Shown here: positions 8,708 to 18,110 of the stretch, in pieces
How the letters are laid out: every line of letters starts with the position of its first letter
How positions within the stretch are numbered: position 1 is the stretch's first letter
Origin: Flavobacterium sp. 9R
GTDB taxonomy: Bacteria > Bacteroidota > Bacteroidia > Flavobacteriales > Flavobacteriaceae
NCBI RefSeq assembly: GCF_902506345.1
Contig: NZ_LR733413.1
Location: 2,664,617-2,728,616, forward strand
Direction: 5' to 3'
DNA length: 64,000 nt
Notes under the pieces: model-generated
Seen by the model: only the letters and a program-made list of their open reading frames with translations
Told to the model about the DNA's origin: nothing
The model's database searches: none
Translations under genes and position numbers: made by a program

Positions 8708-10198
8708 ATGTCAATAAAAGCAATTGCAGCAAAATTATTTGCTAAAAAAATAGTCCGAAAGACACAAGAATGGGCACAGCATCCTGTTGCCACTCAAGAG
8801 GCTGTTTTTAAAAAATTGATAAAAGAAGCCAAAAACACTCAATTTGGGAAGGACCATCATTTTGAGAAAATACAATCGTATGCCGATTTTGTTCAAAATG
8901 TTCCTATCAGAGATTACGAAGGATTAAAATCGTATGTAGACTGTGTGGTGAATGGAGAAGAAAATGTACTTTGGAAAGGCAAACCACTTTATTTTGCCAA
9001 AACCTCGGGAACCACATCGGGTGCAAAGTACATTCCGTTAACCAAAGAGTCGATGCCGACACATATTCAAGCCTCTCGAAACGCCATTTTTCATTACATT
9101 CATGAAACTGGCAATGCTGATTTTGTAGATGGAAAAATGATTTTCTTGCAAGGAAGTCCAATTTTAACCGAGAAAAACGGTATCAAATTAGGGAGATTAT
9201 CGGGCATAGCTGCTCATTTTGTTCCAGGCTATTTGCAAAAAAACAGAATGCCTTCTTGGGAAACCAACTGTATTGAAGATTGGGAAACCAAAGTCAATGC
9301 TATTGTGGAAGAGACCATAAAAGAAGACATGCGGGTGATTTCTGGAATTCCGTCTTGGGTACAAATGTATTTCGAAAAATTGCAACAAAAGGCGCAAAAG
9401 CCAGTTGGGGAATTGTTCAAAAACTTCAATTTATTCATTTATGGAGGTGTTAATTTTGAACCGTATCGCGCCAAATTCGAGAATTTAATTGGTCGAAAAG
9501 TAGATAGCATCGAACTTTTTCCTGCTTCTGAAGGCTTTTTTGCCTACCAAGATTCTCAAAAAGAGAAAGGAATGTTGTTGCTTTTGAATTCAGGAATTTT
9601 TTATGAGTTCATCAAAAGTGATGCCTTTTTTACCGAGAATCCAAAGCGTTACACCATAGGCGAAGTCGAATTGGGTGTCAATTATGTATTGATTATTTCG
9701 ACCAATGCGGGACTTTGGGGCTACAATATTGGTGATACAGTACAGTTTACTTCATTGAAACCTTATCGCGTTATTGTTTCGGGTAGAATCAAACATTACA
9801 TTTCTGCTTTTGGGGAACATGTGATTGGCAAAGAAGTAGAAAGTGCGTTGCAAGAAGCGATTCAAGGCACTAACATTCGCATCAATGAATTTACGGTGGC
9901 TCCGCAAATCACACCAAAAGAAGGATTACCTTATCACGAATGGTTTATTGAATTTGAAAACGAACCAGAGGATGAGGTTGCTTTTGTCGAAGCTATTGAC
10001 CAAGCGATGCGCAAGCAAAATATCTATTATGACGATTTGATTGTTGGCAACGTTTTGCGAAAAGTAGTCATCACCAAAGTCGCCAAAAACGGTTTCCAAG
10101 ACTATATGAAATCCATCGGGAAATTGGGTGGGCAAAATAAAATTCCGAGATTGAGTAATGATCGAAAAATTGCTGCCTTTTTTGAAAATAAAAATTAG
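8708..10198 (+). CDS. GH3 auxin-responsive promoter family protein (acyl-adenylating enzyme)
   Basis: 496 residues, full length for bacterial GH3 proteins. The adenylate-forming loop FAKTSGTTSGAKYIPLT lies near residue 97. LFPASEGFFAYQD (about 272) and NIGDTVQFT (about 344) match the remaining conserved motifs of the GH3/ANL fold. Plant GH3 enzymes conjugate amino acids to acyl acids such as indole acetate. The substrates of the widespread Bacteroidota homologs are not known to me, so only the chemistry (ATP-dependent acyl adenylation and amide formation) is suggested. It follows the M23-like gene by 43 bp, and the next gene starts 2 bp after its stop, so it is probably in an operon with both. 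Confidence 0.88.
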   Translation: MSIKAIAAKLFAKKIVRKTQEWAQHPVATQEAVFKKLIKEAKNTQFGKDHHFEKIQSYADFVQNVPIRDYEGLKSYVDCVVNGEENVLWKGKPLYFAKTSGTTSGAKYIPLTKESMPTHIQASRNAIFHYIHETGNADFVDGKMIFLQGSPILTEKNGIKLGRLSGIAAHFVPGYLQKNRMPSWETNCIEDWETKVNAIVEETIKEDMRVISGIPSWVQMYFEKLQQKAQKPVGELFKNFNLFIYGGVNFEPYRAKFENLIGRKVDSIELFPASEGFFAYQDSQKEKGMLLLLNSGIFYEFIKSDAFFTENPKRYTIGEVELGVNYVLIISTNAGLWGYNIGDTVQFTSLKPYRVIVSGRIKHYISAFGEHVIGKEVESALQEAIQGTNIRINEFTVAPQITPKEGLPYHEWFIEFENEPEDEVAFVEAIDQAMRKQNIYYDDLIVGNVLRKVVITKVAKNGFQDYMKSIGKLGGQNKIPRLSNDRKIAAFFENKN

Positions 10199-10199
10199 A

Positions 10200-11096
10200 A
10201 TGAGAAATAAGTATTGGTTTTGGATGCTGCTTTTTGCATTTCAATTTAGTTTTTCGCAATTAAAAGGTGTTGTCAAAGATAGTATTTCAGGTCAGCCCAT
10301 TCCTTATGTAAATATTTGGGTGGAGAATGAAAACATTGGAACCACCTCAGAACTAGATGGCACTTTTACTATCAATGCAACGTCGGATAAAGTATTGGTT
10401 TTTTCGGCTTTGGGATTTGCATCCAAAAAGATAAAAGCAGATAAAATTGAAAGTGTTGTTCTCAAAAATGAAGCCATTGCATTGCATGAGGTAATCATTG
10501 CACCTCCAAAACACGATTCCGAAATTGTAATTGGAAATTATAATAAGGGATCGATTAATCATTATTTCGCCTGCGGTACTTCTCCTTTTATTGTGGCTAA
10601 ATTTTTTCCATTTACCAAAGAAATGGAACAGCATTCTTTTCTAAAAAGTTTACTTGTCTTAACAAAAGCGGAAAAAGAAAACGCCAAGTTTGTATTGCGT
10701 TTCTTTGAGGTTAATCCAGATGGAAGTCCTGGAAATGATTTGACCGCTCAAAATATTGTAGTTCCTATTAAAAAAGGAAAAAAGAATACTTCAATTGATT
10801 TAGAATCTTACAAAATAAAAGTACCTACAAACGGTTTTTTCGTTGCTGTTGAGTGGTTGATCATCGAAGACAATCGTTATGAGTATCAATTTACAAAGGT
10901 CAACGAAGGTTCTAAAAAATTTGATGGGATAGGTTTCGATCCTAGAGTAGGGATAATTCCTAGTGAGGAAACATCAACTTGGGAATATTACAAAGGAAAA
11001 TGGCGAAATAATAATTTTAAAAATTCTCAGACTGAATCAGCTCGTTACAAAGACAAATATTTAGAATTAGCGATGAAATTAACGTTAACCAACTAA
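10200..11096 (+). CDS. Secreted carboxypeptidase-regulatory-like domain protein
   Basis: 298 residues from the ATG at 10200. The longer frame start at 10158 lies inside the GH3 gene and would put a basic peptide before the signal sequence. The signal peptide is MRNKYWFWMLLFAFQFSFSQ. A CarboxypepD_reg-like beta sandwich follows (LKGVVKDSISGQPIPYVNI ... TSELDGTFTI ... VFSALGFASKKI, about 20-95). The rest (about 100-298) is a beta-rich region seen in Bacteroidota proteins with this N-terminal domain but without a TonB-dependent barrel. Location is probably the periplasm or outer membrane. It starts 2 bp after GH3, which suggests translational coupling. No function assigned. Confidence 0.75.
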   Translation: MRNKYWFWMLLFAFQFSFSQLKGVVKDSISGQPIPYVNIWVENENIGTTSELDGTFTINATSDKVLVFSALGFASKKIKADKIESVVLKNEAIALHEVIIAPPKHDSEIVIGNYNKGSINHYFACGTSPFIVAKFFPFTKEMEQHSFLKSLLVLTKAEKENAKFVLRFFEVNPDGSPGNDLTAQNIVVPIKKGKKNTSIDLESYKIKVPTNGFFVAVEWLIIEDNRYEYQFTKVNEGSKKFDGIGFDPRVGIIPSEETSTWEYYKGKWRNNNFKNSQTESARYKDKYLELAMKLTLTN

Positions 11097-11141
11097 AAAA
11101 AACTTTTACTTACCTTTGAAAAGTGATAAAAAGCAAAGAAG

Positions 11142-12821
11142 ATGAATACAACCAAACATATATCAAGATCTAGAGCGCAAGAATCTTCTGCGGCTATAGA
11201 AAAAATGTACATTACGATGCGCCATTTATTCAACCGTGGGTTTTATAAACCAATGGGAATTTCGGGAGATACCTTACGGGAAGCTTTATTGGCTTTACGC
11301 CCAGAAATTTATGGTTCTATTGCCGATGAAAAAGTAGAATTGAATGGTTTATTATACGTTATCGAACGACTTCCAGTAGGGATTGAAGAATGTCGATTTA
11401 TTAATCTTACTTCGGATGAAGGGTATTCTAAATCGCATTTTCAAGCTATTGTTCCGCCAAAGCGAAGAAGAAATTGTTACCGAATTGACGAAGAGCAAAT
11501 GAATGTTGAAATCACTCGCGGACGTTCCGATATTTATGATATTTTGACGCATCTGACCTTCATTTTTATCGAATCTCATAAAATCAAAGACCGCGTTTTA
11601 CTTGATGATACTGGCGAAGTTTCTAGAGATTGGTTAAAGCTAGAAGTAGCTGTAAACCAAACGAATAAGTTAACACAAATCGAAAAAGAAAAAGCGATTT
11701 CGCATGCGTCTAATATTTTAGGAAGAACTTTTGAAGAAGTATTAGACATTTATGATGCTTTTGGTTCAGAGAATGCACCTGATCGTTTTCTGCATGTGAT
11801 CTATTGGTTAGGAAAATTAGCCATCGAGGAAGTGGTAGACAACAATAAAAGAACCATCACGTTTAGCCCTATTTTGAGAGAACGTTTGGGACACCATATT
11901 CATGGCGAAGTTTGGGCGAATAATATCAAAGAAGTTTTACAATCCAAAAACTTATTAGACCGACCTATTCACGTAATCAGTGCGAATATGCACAGTGTGA
12001 TGAATTCTATTTTTGCCACATCACTACTCAAATCGAAGTTTAAGGATCAATCTGATTTTGTGATTTATGAAGAATTGAGTAAATCAGGCGCCAAAGAATT
12101 ACGTAAGCAAGTAGAAACCGTGGCCGAGAAAAACGGAATGGTTTTTTTACCTGATACTTCAGGAACCAATATTGATGTGCAATTGTTTGATACCGCCAAA
12201 ATTGATTGGTCCAAAACCGCTTTTCCAAAGGCAAAATTAGGAGACAAAGCGCCTGTTTTGATCGTTATGGATTATGCTTTTGGGGAACAAGCCTATGAAA
12301 CCATTGATGAATTATTAAAACCCTACAAAAAAGAGACCTTGCTTAATGTACAGTCGGTTTCTATTATGGGAAAAGCTGGAATTCTCGAAGGAGGCAAAGG
12401 CGATATTATGATTCCAAATGCCCATATCAACGAAGGAACAGCCGATAATTATTTCTTTGAAAATGAATTGACCGCTGAGATGCTCGAAGGTAATGACATC
12501 GCTGTTTTTGCAGGACCAATGGTTACCGTTTTGGGAACATCGCTTCAAAATAGAGATTTATTGAAGTTTTTCCACGAATCGACTTGGGGAGTAATAGGTC
12601 TAGAAATGGAAGGGTCTTATTACCAAAAAGCAATACAATCGGCCTCTAAAATCAGAAAGAGTGTACCAAAAGACATCAAAGTGCGTTATGCTTACTACGC
12701 TTCGGATAATCCGTTAGAAACAGGAAGTACATTGGCTTCAGGAGGTTTAGGAACTACTGGCGTAAAACCAACGTATTTGATTACGATTAAAATTTTAGAA
12801 CAAATTTTGAATACGCTATAA
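11142..12821 (+). CDS. DUF6909-like protein with nucleoside phosphorylase-like C-terminal half
   Basis: 559 residues, cytosolic with no signal. The N-terminal half (MRHLFNRGFYKPMGISG, LREALLALRPEIYGS) is specific to Bacteroidota; I recall the family as DUF6909. The C-terminal half (about 385-559) resembles the PNP/UDP phosphorylase and AMP nucleosidase fold. It has a GKAG-ILEGGKGDIMIPNAH segment, AGPMVTVLGTS, and GLEMEGSYY, which matches the purine-binding MEG motif, then YYASDNPLETG near the end. A role in nucleoside or nucleotide hydrolysis or salvage is inferred only. A TACCTTTG -7 box at 11111-11118 gives a likely promoter 24 bp before the ATG. It is followed by the polysaccharide locus after 7 bp. 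Confidence 0.7.
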   Translation: MNTTKHISRSRAQESSAAIEKMYITMRHLFNRGFYKPMGISGDTLREALLALRPEIYGSIADEKVELNGLLYVIERLPVGIEECRFINLTSDEGYSKSHFQAIVPPKRRRNCYRIDEEQMNVEITRGRSDIYDILTHLTFIFIESHKIKDRVLLDDTGEVSRDWLKLEVAVNQTNKLTQIEKEKAISHASNILGRTFEEVLDIYDAFGSENAPDRFLHVIYWLGKLAIEEVVDNNKRTITFSPILRERLGHHIHGEVWANNIKEVLQSKNLLDRPIHVISANMHSVMNSIFATSLLKSKFKDQSDFVIYEELSKSGAKELRKQVETVAEKNGMVFLPDTSGTNIDVQLFDTAKIDWSKTAFPKAKLGDKAPVLIVMDYAFGEQAYETIDELLKPYKKETLLNVQSVSIMGKAGILEGGKGDIMIPNAHINEGTADNYFFENELTAEMLEGNDIAVFAGPMVTVLGTSLQNRDLLKFFHESTWGVIGLEMEGSYYQKAIQSASKIRKSVPKDIKVRYAYYASDNPLETGSTLASGGLGTTGVKPTYLITIKILEQILNTL

Positions 12822-12828
12822 ATAAAAA

Positions 12829-13827
12829 ATGAATACACAAGCCCCAAACAATCAAGGAGAACAAGAAATTGATTTAGTACAGATTTCGAAAAAAATAAGT
12901 GCATTTTTTGATGGGATAAGCACTTCTATTTTTAGAGGAATTCAGTTTTTTATCCATAATCTGAAAGTCATTTCATTATTAGTTGTTATTGGATTTGGTG
13001 TGGGTTTATTTTTTGATAAGACACAAAAACAGTTTAATAATGAAATAATCGTAAAGCCAAATTTTGAAAGTGTGGATTATTTGTATTCAAAAATTGATTT
13101 GATTCAATCAAAAATACAAACTAACGATACTGCATTTTTTAAGGCTATTGGCATACCAAATAGTCCAAAAATTACTAAAATCTCGATTGAACCTATTATT
13201 GATGTTTTTAAGTTCGTTAACAATAATGAACAAAATTTAGAAGTATTAAAGTTAATAACTGCTAATAGCGATTTAAAATCTATTGTTAATGAAAAAACAA
13301 CTGTAAAAAATTATCCATTTTATAGTATCGTTTTTACTACGAATGGGGTCTTAAAGGATGAACAAACAGTAAAAGCATTATTAAATTATTTCAATACTAG
13401 TCCATACTATTCTAAAATTCAAAAAAGACAATTAGCTAACATTGCGCAAAGAATTAAAGAAAACAATCAATTAGTTACTCAAATTGATGCTGTTTTGAAT
13501 AATTTTTCAAATGCTCAATCTACGGGTTATCAAAAAAGTGATAAACTAGTATATTATAATGAAAACACGCAATTGAATGATATTATTAAAACCAAAGACG
13601 GACTATTGAGGGAGAATGCTAATCTTAAATTAGAATTAATTATAGCAGATAAAATTGTAAAAGAGAATTCGGTTGTAATTAACATTTTGAAAAAAGAAGC
13701 TATTGAAGGCAAGCTTAAATTTATTTTGCCAATATTGTTTATCCTTATTTATCTTTTGACCTATCATTTTAAAAAGTTCTATCAAAGACATTCTGAAATT
13801 GAAAAAATTAATAAACCCCAATCATAA
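12829..13827 (+). CDS. Wzz-like polysaccharide chain-length determinant protein
   Basis: 332 residues with a helix near each end (about 43-62 and 293-312) flanking a long periplasmic region rich in Lys, Asn and coiled-coil-like stretches. This is the topology of Wzz/PCP-1 chain-length regulators, which set the modal length of O-antigen or capsule made by Wzy. It has no C-terminal tyrosine kinase domain. It starts 7 bp after the DUF6909-like gene and is followed after 8 bp by a lipoprotein gene and then a Wzy-like gene, which supports the role. Sequence motifs are weak, so the assignment rests on topology and context. Confidence 0.7.
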   Translation: MNTQAPNNQGEQEIDLVQISKKISAFFDGISTSIFRGIQFFIHNLKVISLLVVIGFGVGLFFDKTQKQFNNEIIVKPNFESVDYLYSKIDLIQSKIQTNDTAFFKAIGIPNSPKITKISIEPIIDVFKFVNNNEQNLEVLKLITANSDLKSIVNEKTTVKNYPFYSIVFTTNGVLKDEQTVKALLNYFNTSPYYSKIQKRQLANIAQRIKENNQLVTQIDAVLNNFSNAQSTGYQKSDKLVYYNENTQLNDIIKTKDGLLRENANLKLELIIADKIVKENSVVINILKKEAIEGKLKFILPILFILIYLLTYHFKKFYQRHSEIEKINKPQS

Positions 13828-13835
13828 TAAATAAA

Positions 13836-14363
13836 ATGAATTCAAAATTGTGTTATCTCTATTTCGTATTGTTTTTGACCTTGGCTTCTTGTAATCAAAA
13901 AGAAGAATCAGCGACAATTTCCAAGGACAATTTTACTGTGACTATAGAAGGTGTTTTTGGAAAAAATGACAAACTACAGGTTTTTTATCTCACCAAAGAT
14001 TCAGAGTGGAATGATGAAAATTCTGTTGTTATGCCAGTTTATGCTTCCTCTGAAATGCAAAAGATAGAAGTTGCTCTTCCTGAAAAAGTTTCTCCAATAA
14101 ATATTAGAGTTGATGTTGGTGAAAACAAGTTTCAGTCCAATATAACGATTAAGAACATTTCGGTTCTTTACAAAACGAAAACTATAGAAGGTAATAATGG
14201 TAATTTTACGGATTACTTTTATCCTAATGAGTTTATTTCTTGGGATCCTGAATATTATGGATACAAACTTAATTCAATAGGAAACGCATACGACCCTTTC
14301 TTTATGGGGAATGACCTGTTAATTAGTAAATTGGAGCAAATAAATACTCCACCAAAAGAGTAA
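13836..14363 (+). CDS. Lipoprotein of the polysaccharide locus
   Basis: 175 residues. The N-terminus is a lipoprotein signal (LYFVLFLTLASC, lipobox LASC, Cys19). The mature part has a beta-rich pattern (KDNFTVTIEGVFGKNDKLQVFYL) with no motif I recognise. It lies between the Wzz-like and Wzy-like genes with short gaps (8 and 46 bp), so it probably takes part in export or assembly of the same polysaccharide, or senses it. Function unknown. Confidence 0.72.
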   Translation: MNSKLCYLYFVLFLTLASCNQKEESATISKDNFTVTIEGVFGKNDKLQVFYLTKDSEWNDENSVVMPVYASSEMQKIEVALPEKVSPINIRVDVGENKFQSNITIKNISVLYKTKTIEGNNGNFTDYFYPNEFISWDPEYYGYKLNSIGNAYDPFFMGNDLLISKLEQINTPPKE

Positions 14364-14409
14364 CTATTTAATAGAATTTTATTAATCTTATTTGTAGCGT
14401 AAAATCAAG

Positions 14410-15594
14410 ATGCTTTTTAATTTCAAAATAAGCTATACTAATGAAAAAATTAGAGAGTATCTTTTTTTACTAGCTACTATACTTTTAATTTTTATACCCA
14501 AGGGAGGATTTAAACTTGCAGGTGTTCCAATTACTTGGGGTTATTTGTATTTAGGGTTTCTGTTTTTGCTTTCGCTTTTAATTATTTTAGACAAGAAAAA
14601 GTTCTTAGTTTCTTCTAATCATTTTTTGAGTTATTTAGCGACTCTTCCTTTTGTTTTATATTTTTCAATTAACTTGTTTTTTAGAGGTTATGATGGGACC
14701 TTAGGAAATTTAATTGCTTTTTATGTCAGTTTTGGGTTTATTCCCTTATGTTTTTTATTGTTAAGTCCATTCATAAAGAAAATTAATCCTTCCTATTTAG
14801 ATACTTTGATAAGTAAAGCTGTTTTTTGGGTGTCTTTTTATGGTATTCTTTTATTCCTTTTTAAGCAACTTACGGGTCACTATATTGAGATTCCATATAT
14901 CACAGTCAACTCAGGCGATTTAGGTACTTTAGAAGATAAGTATAATATGAGAGGATCATTGTATAAGTTAATTTCTACTTATAATAATGGAAATATTTTT
15001 GGAGTTTGTATGTTATTATTATTTCCAATTTTCCACAAGCAAAATCAATCAAAAATAAAATTAGCTATAGTTGTTTTGGCTTTGTTATTGACGCTTTCTA
15101 GAACGGTTTGGTTAGGGTTACTTTTTTATTTTATTCTAATTTATCGTGATAGAATTTATAAGCTGATTAAGATTTATGCGCTCTTAGGTATTATTTTTTT
15201 ATTCTTCGCTACGTTGTTAATGGATCGTTTTTTTCAATACCATTCTTTCTCTGGATTTGTTTTGGATTCTAATTTGGGAGGGAGAATTAATCAAATAAGG
15301 CAGTTTACAGGCTTAAGTTTCTTTGGAAGTCAAACTTTTGATTTTATTGAAGAAATTGTTTATCTATCTATTTTTAAACAACTTGGGATTGTAGGTTTAT
15401 TATTATTTTGTATTTCTTTTTTTTTACCAATTTATTTGGCTTTAACTACAAAAGGGAATAATCATACCTATCTTCTAGGAAGTATTACTTATCTATTTGT
15501 TTGTTTTAGTGACGGTTGTATGCTGTATATTCCCACTTTAGTTTTTTTCTATTTTGTGAATACTATGATTTTTATGCCTAAAAATACTGCCTAA
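14410..15594 (+). CDS. O-antigen polymerase/ligase-like membrane protein (Wzy type)
   Basis: 394 residues with 10-12 hydrophobic helices and a large periplasmic loop around 155-185. SRTVWLGLLFYFILIYRDR (about 234) fits the O-antigen ligase/Wzy_C pattern of a conserved Arg next to a helix. Wzy proteins polymerise undecaprenyl-linked repeat units in the periplasm. The 3' end overlaps the convergent gene 15538-16749 by 57 bp, an unusually long tail-to-tail overlap that puts two polymerase-like proteins end to end. The overlapped codons encode the last helix of each protein. Confidence 0.78.
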   Translation: MLFNFKISYTNEKIREYLFLLATILLIFIPKGGFKLAGVPITWGYLYLGFLFLLSLLIILDKKKFLVSSNHFLSYLATLPFVLYFSINLFFRGYDGTLGNLIAFYVSFGFIPLCFLLLSPFIKKINPSYLDTLISKAVFWVSFYGILLFLFKQLTGHYIEIPYITVNSGDLGTLEDKYNMRGSLYKLISTYNNGNIFGVCMLLLFPIFHKQNQSKIKLAIVVLALLLTLSRTVWLGLLFYFILIYRDRIYKLIKIYALLGIIFLFFATLLMDRFFQYHSFSGFVLDSNLGGRINQIRQFTGLSFFGSQTFDFIEEIVYLSIFKQLGIVGLLLFCISFFLPIYLALTTKGNNHTYLLGSITYLFVCFSDGCMLYIPTLVFFYFVNTMIFMPKNTA

Positions 15595-16749
15595 AAACAA
15601 AAGGTCACAAACAAAATATATATAGATACCGTATTGTCTAACCAAAATATTTTCTGTAATAAATGAAATTACAAACAACACAGTTATTGAAAAATAAAGA
15701 TATTGTTGCTGTCGTAGTGTTTCTTTTATTTTAATGAATAATGAAGAAAAAAAGGCAATAAATAAACTTAAACCACCTTTTAGTAAAAAATCTAAATATT
15801 GATTGTGGGAGTTTATTTTAAATTTTTTTAATTCAAAGTTATCAATAGGCTCATAACATTGATTTAATTTTTCTTGAATTAAACTATAATCCATTCCTAA
15901 GAAATGAGACTCACAAATTAATTTCCAACTGCATGACCAACTAGCATAACGAGTTGAATTTGTATAAGAATCAGTGCTAAAAAAACGAAAGGCATCAATA
16001 TATCTTTGAGAAAATAAAACAACCAATATAATACTGCATCCAATGGCAATTTTGATTGAAAAAGGAATAGCATTTTTTTGTTTTTTAACAATTAGAATAA
16101 GAAGAAAAGAAACGAGTACTAATCCTAAAATAATATTCCGAGAATTGTAAATGATTAATCCAGAAAGTAAAGATGCAAACATACATATAAGGGCAAACTT
16201 TAAAAGAGTTGAATATTTTTTATAACCCAAACTATAATCTACTAAAAATAAAAGGGCAATTCCAATCCAAAGACACATATAGGTGCCGTGAATTTTGCTG
16301 TGCATTTCAAGATTGTATCTTGCCAAATACCAATCGAAATGATGATTAGGAATGTCAATGGCATAAAAACCAAGAAAGTATAAGCATAGTAAGCTTATGG
16401 AGACACAATACGCAAATTGAATCCTCTGTTTGTTTTTTATAAATGCATCTATTTCATACAAATAGCAACTGAATAGAGGAGCAAGGAACAGCAAAAAACT
16501 TTCTCCTATAAGTTTTAATGAAGGACTATTAAAATAAAGCAAATAGTAGAAGGTCGCAATAGCAAACGAACCTATAAAAGGAGCATTTTTATAAGTACAC
16601 TTAAAATCACGAAACTTTACTACAGACAATAGAAGCAAACTCATTAGAATCATAAGTAGTGATTGAATTGCTTCTAAATAATAAAAAAAGGAAGATAGTA
16701 TAAGTAAGTATAGCAAAGGGACTAGTAAAGGTTTGGCTGTTAGTTTCAT
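15538..16749 (-). CDS. Second O-antigen ligase/polymerase-like membrane protein
   Basis: 403 residues, about 11 hydrophobic helices. The segment HSKIHGTYMCLWIGIALLFL and then YNSRNIILGLVLVSFLL (about 200) match the Wzy_C/WaaL family, with an Arg at the membrane face. A periplasmic loop around 265-310 (CWKLICESHFLGMDYS ... NSHNQYLDFLLKGG) carries the HNQYL motif typical of O-antigen ligases. It is on the opposite strand to the first polymerase-like gene and 5 bp downstream of the flippase gene, forming a Wzx-Wzy pair. One of the two proteins may be the polymerase and the other the ligase; the HNQ motif favours ligase for this one. Confidence 0.8.
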   Translation of the reverse strand: MKLTAKPLLVPLLYLLILSSFFYYLEAIQSLLMILMSLLLLSVVKFRDFKCTYKNAPFIGSFAIATFYYLLYFNSPSLKLIGESFLLFLAPLFSCYLYEIDAFIKNKQRIQFAYCVSISLLCLYFLGFYAIDIPNHHFDWYLARYNLEMHSKIHGTYMCLWIGIALLFLVDYSLGYKKYSTLLKFALICMFASLLSGLIIYNSRNIILGLVLVSFLLILIVKKQKNAIPFSIKIAIGCSIILVVLFSQRYIDAFRFFSTDSYTNSTRYASWSCSWKLICESHFLGMDYSLIQEKLNQCYEPIDNFELKKFKINSHNQYLDFLLKGGLSLFIAFFSSLFIKIKETLRQQQYLYFSITVLFVISFITENILVRQYGIYIYFVCDLLFLGSIFRHKNHSIHKIEKN

Positions 16750-16754
16750 TTGAT

Positions 16755-17996
16755 CTAGTCTATTTGAGGTTTAAAAAAATTCAACTTTTTATCGTGAATT
16801 ATTGAAAAATTAAGATAAAGAGTTATAAATACTTCTGTCAGAATCAACGCAATTATAATTCCATATACAGCAAAAAAATAGCACAGCACAGTAGCTAAAA
16901 GAATATTAAGAAGTAAGCCAAATAAATGGGAGTAAAAATAGCTGTTTTTCTTATGATGGAGAATCAAACTTATATAGGCAGATTGATTCAAGGCTGCAAT
17001 CAAGGGTAATGGAGCAAGCATGATTAAGTATTTGCTAGATTCTGCCGTTGCGGTGTAACTAAAAATTTGAATAAGTTGCGAAGGAATAAAAAGTATGAAT
17101 ATGGTGCCCAAACCATAGATAACCAAGTAAAAAATAAAAATGAATTTTAGAAACCTGTTAAGTCGTGTAGTATTAGCAATACCAATGGAACAAGCTTTAT
17201 AGTAGACCCCCTGAAATAAAACACTTATTGATTGTTTGCAAAGCATAATTATTTTTTCTGCAACATTGTAAATTCCCACTGTTGCATTGTCTAAAAACAA
17301 GCCAAGGATTAATGTACTTGAATTGAGTAAAGCACAAATCGTTACATTTGTCAGGAATAATTTAAAACCTAGCTTTAGTTCATTATATACCTCAGATAAG
17401 TTCGAAACTTTATAACGAAAGCGACATTTAATAATCAAATATAAGGTTGATAAAAGAAATAGTAAGATGTCCGTTATTCCTAAATAATAGAAAACATATT
17501 GGTAATCTTCTTGTTTACTTAAGGTTACAATAATTAATACAATACAAGTAATTTTAACTACTGTATTAATTATAAAATAAATGTTTACTTTATTCATGCC
17601 AATAAAGAAACAAAGATTGTTTTGTGATCTGGAAAACAAGAAAATCAAGAGTGATAATGAAAATACGATTTGGTTTTTCAAATCTTCAAAAAAGAAAACA
17701 AATGCTCCTAAAAATAAAAGTGTTGGGATAAAAATATAAACTTTTGTAGTAATGACTTTAGAAATATACTGATTTAAAAAGTTACTATTATCACCAATTT
17801 TCTTTATTTCAATTGGTGCAAAAGCATACCAGGAATAGTCATAAATGACAGATATCAAATTGATTAACGCCATAGAAATGGCAATTAACCCATAGTTTTC
17901 AATTCCAAATGTTTTGATGTAAAAGGGAATTAAAAAAAGGGGAAACAATAAATTGACTATATTAATTCCAAAACTCAGAGAAATATTTTTAAACAC
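16755..17996 (-). CDS. Wzx-type oligosaccharide flippase
   Basis: 413 residues with about 12 transmembrane helices over the full length and an N-terminus FKNISLSFGINIVNLLFPLFL, typical of the polysaccharide_synt/MATE-like Wzx family. Wzx moves undecaprenyl-diphosphate-linked repeat units across the inner membrane. The motif GLIAISMALINLISVIYDYSW (shown in part) fits the family's first helices. It is the first gene of a minus-strand pair with the ligase-like gene (5-bp gap) and is divergent from the glycosyltransferase gene at 18111. Confidence 0.85.
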   Translation of the reverse strand: MFKNISLSFGINIVNLLFPLFLIPFYIKTFGIENYGLIAISMALINLISVIYDYSWYAFAPIEIKKIGDNSNFLNQYISKVITTKVYIFIPTLLFLGAFVFFFEDLKNQIVFSLSLLIFLFSRSQNNLCFFIGMNKVNIYFIINTVVKITCIVLIIVTLSKQEDYQYVFYYLGITDILLFLLSTLYLIIKCRFRYKVSNLSEVYNELKLGFKLFLTNVTICALLNSSTLILGLFLDNATVGIYNVAEKIIMLCKQSISVLFQGVYYKACSIGIANTTRLNRFLKFIFIFYLVIYGLGTIFILFIPSQLIQIFSYTATAESSKYLIMLAPLPLIAALNQSAYISLILHHKKNSYFYSHLFGLLLNILLATVLCYFFAVYGIIIALILTEVFITLYLNFSIIHDKKLNFFKPQID

Positions 17997-18048
17997 TATT
18001 TACAGATAGATTGCGTTTATAAAAGTAATCGTAAAGCAAAGTTTCTTT

Positions 18049-18083
18049 TTTGAAACTTTTTACAAATTAAAATTTTATTTTTG
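18049..18083 (+). promoter_or_regulatory. Predicted promoter of the glycosyltransferase operon
   Basis: TTTG at 18049-18052, a 23-bp spacer and TATTTTTG at 18076-18083, matching TTG-N17-23-TAnnTTTG. The box covers a TTG codon at 18081 that could be called a start, so the real start must lie downstream, at the ATG at 18111. Confidence 0.55.
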
Positions 18084-18110
18084 GAAAAATCAGAAAACAA
18101 GAACTTTTTA

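Noticed and set aside
18081..18110. TTG at 18081 as start of the glycosyltransferase gene
   Set aside because: It lies within the predicted -7 box (TATTTTTG, 18076-18083), so it would not be in the transcript; the ATG at 18111 keeps the whole GT-A fold.
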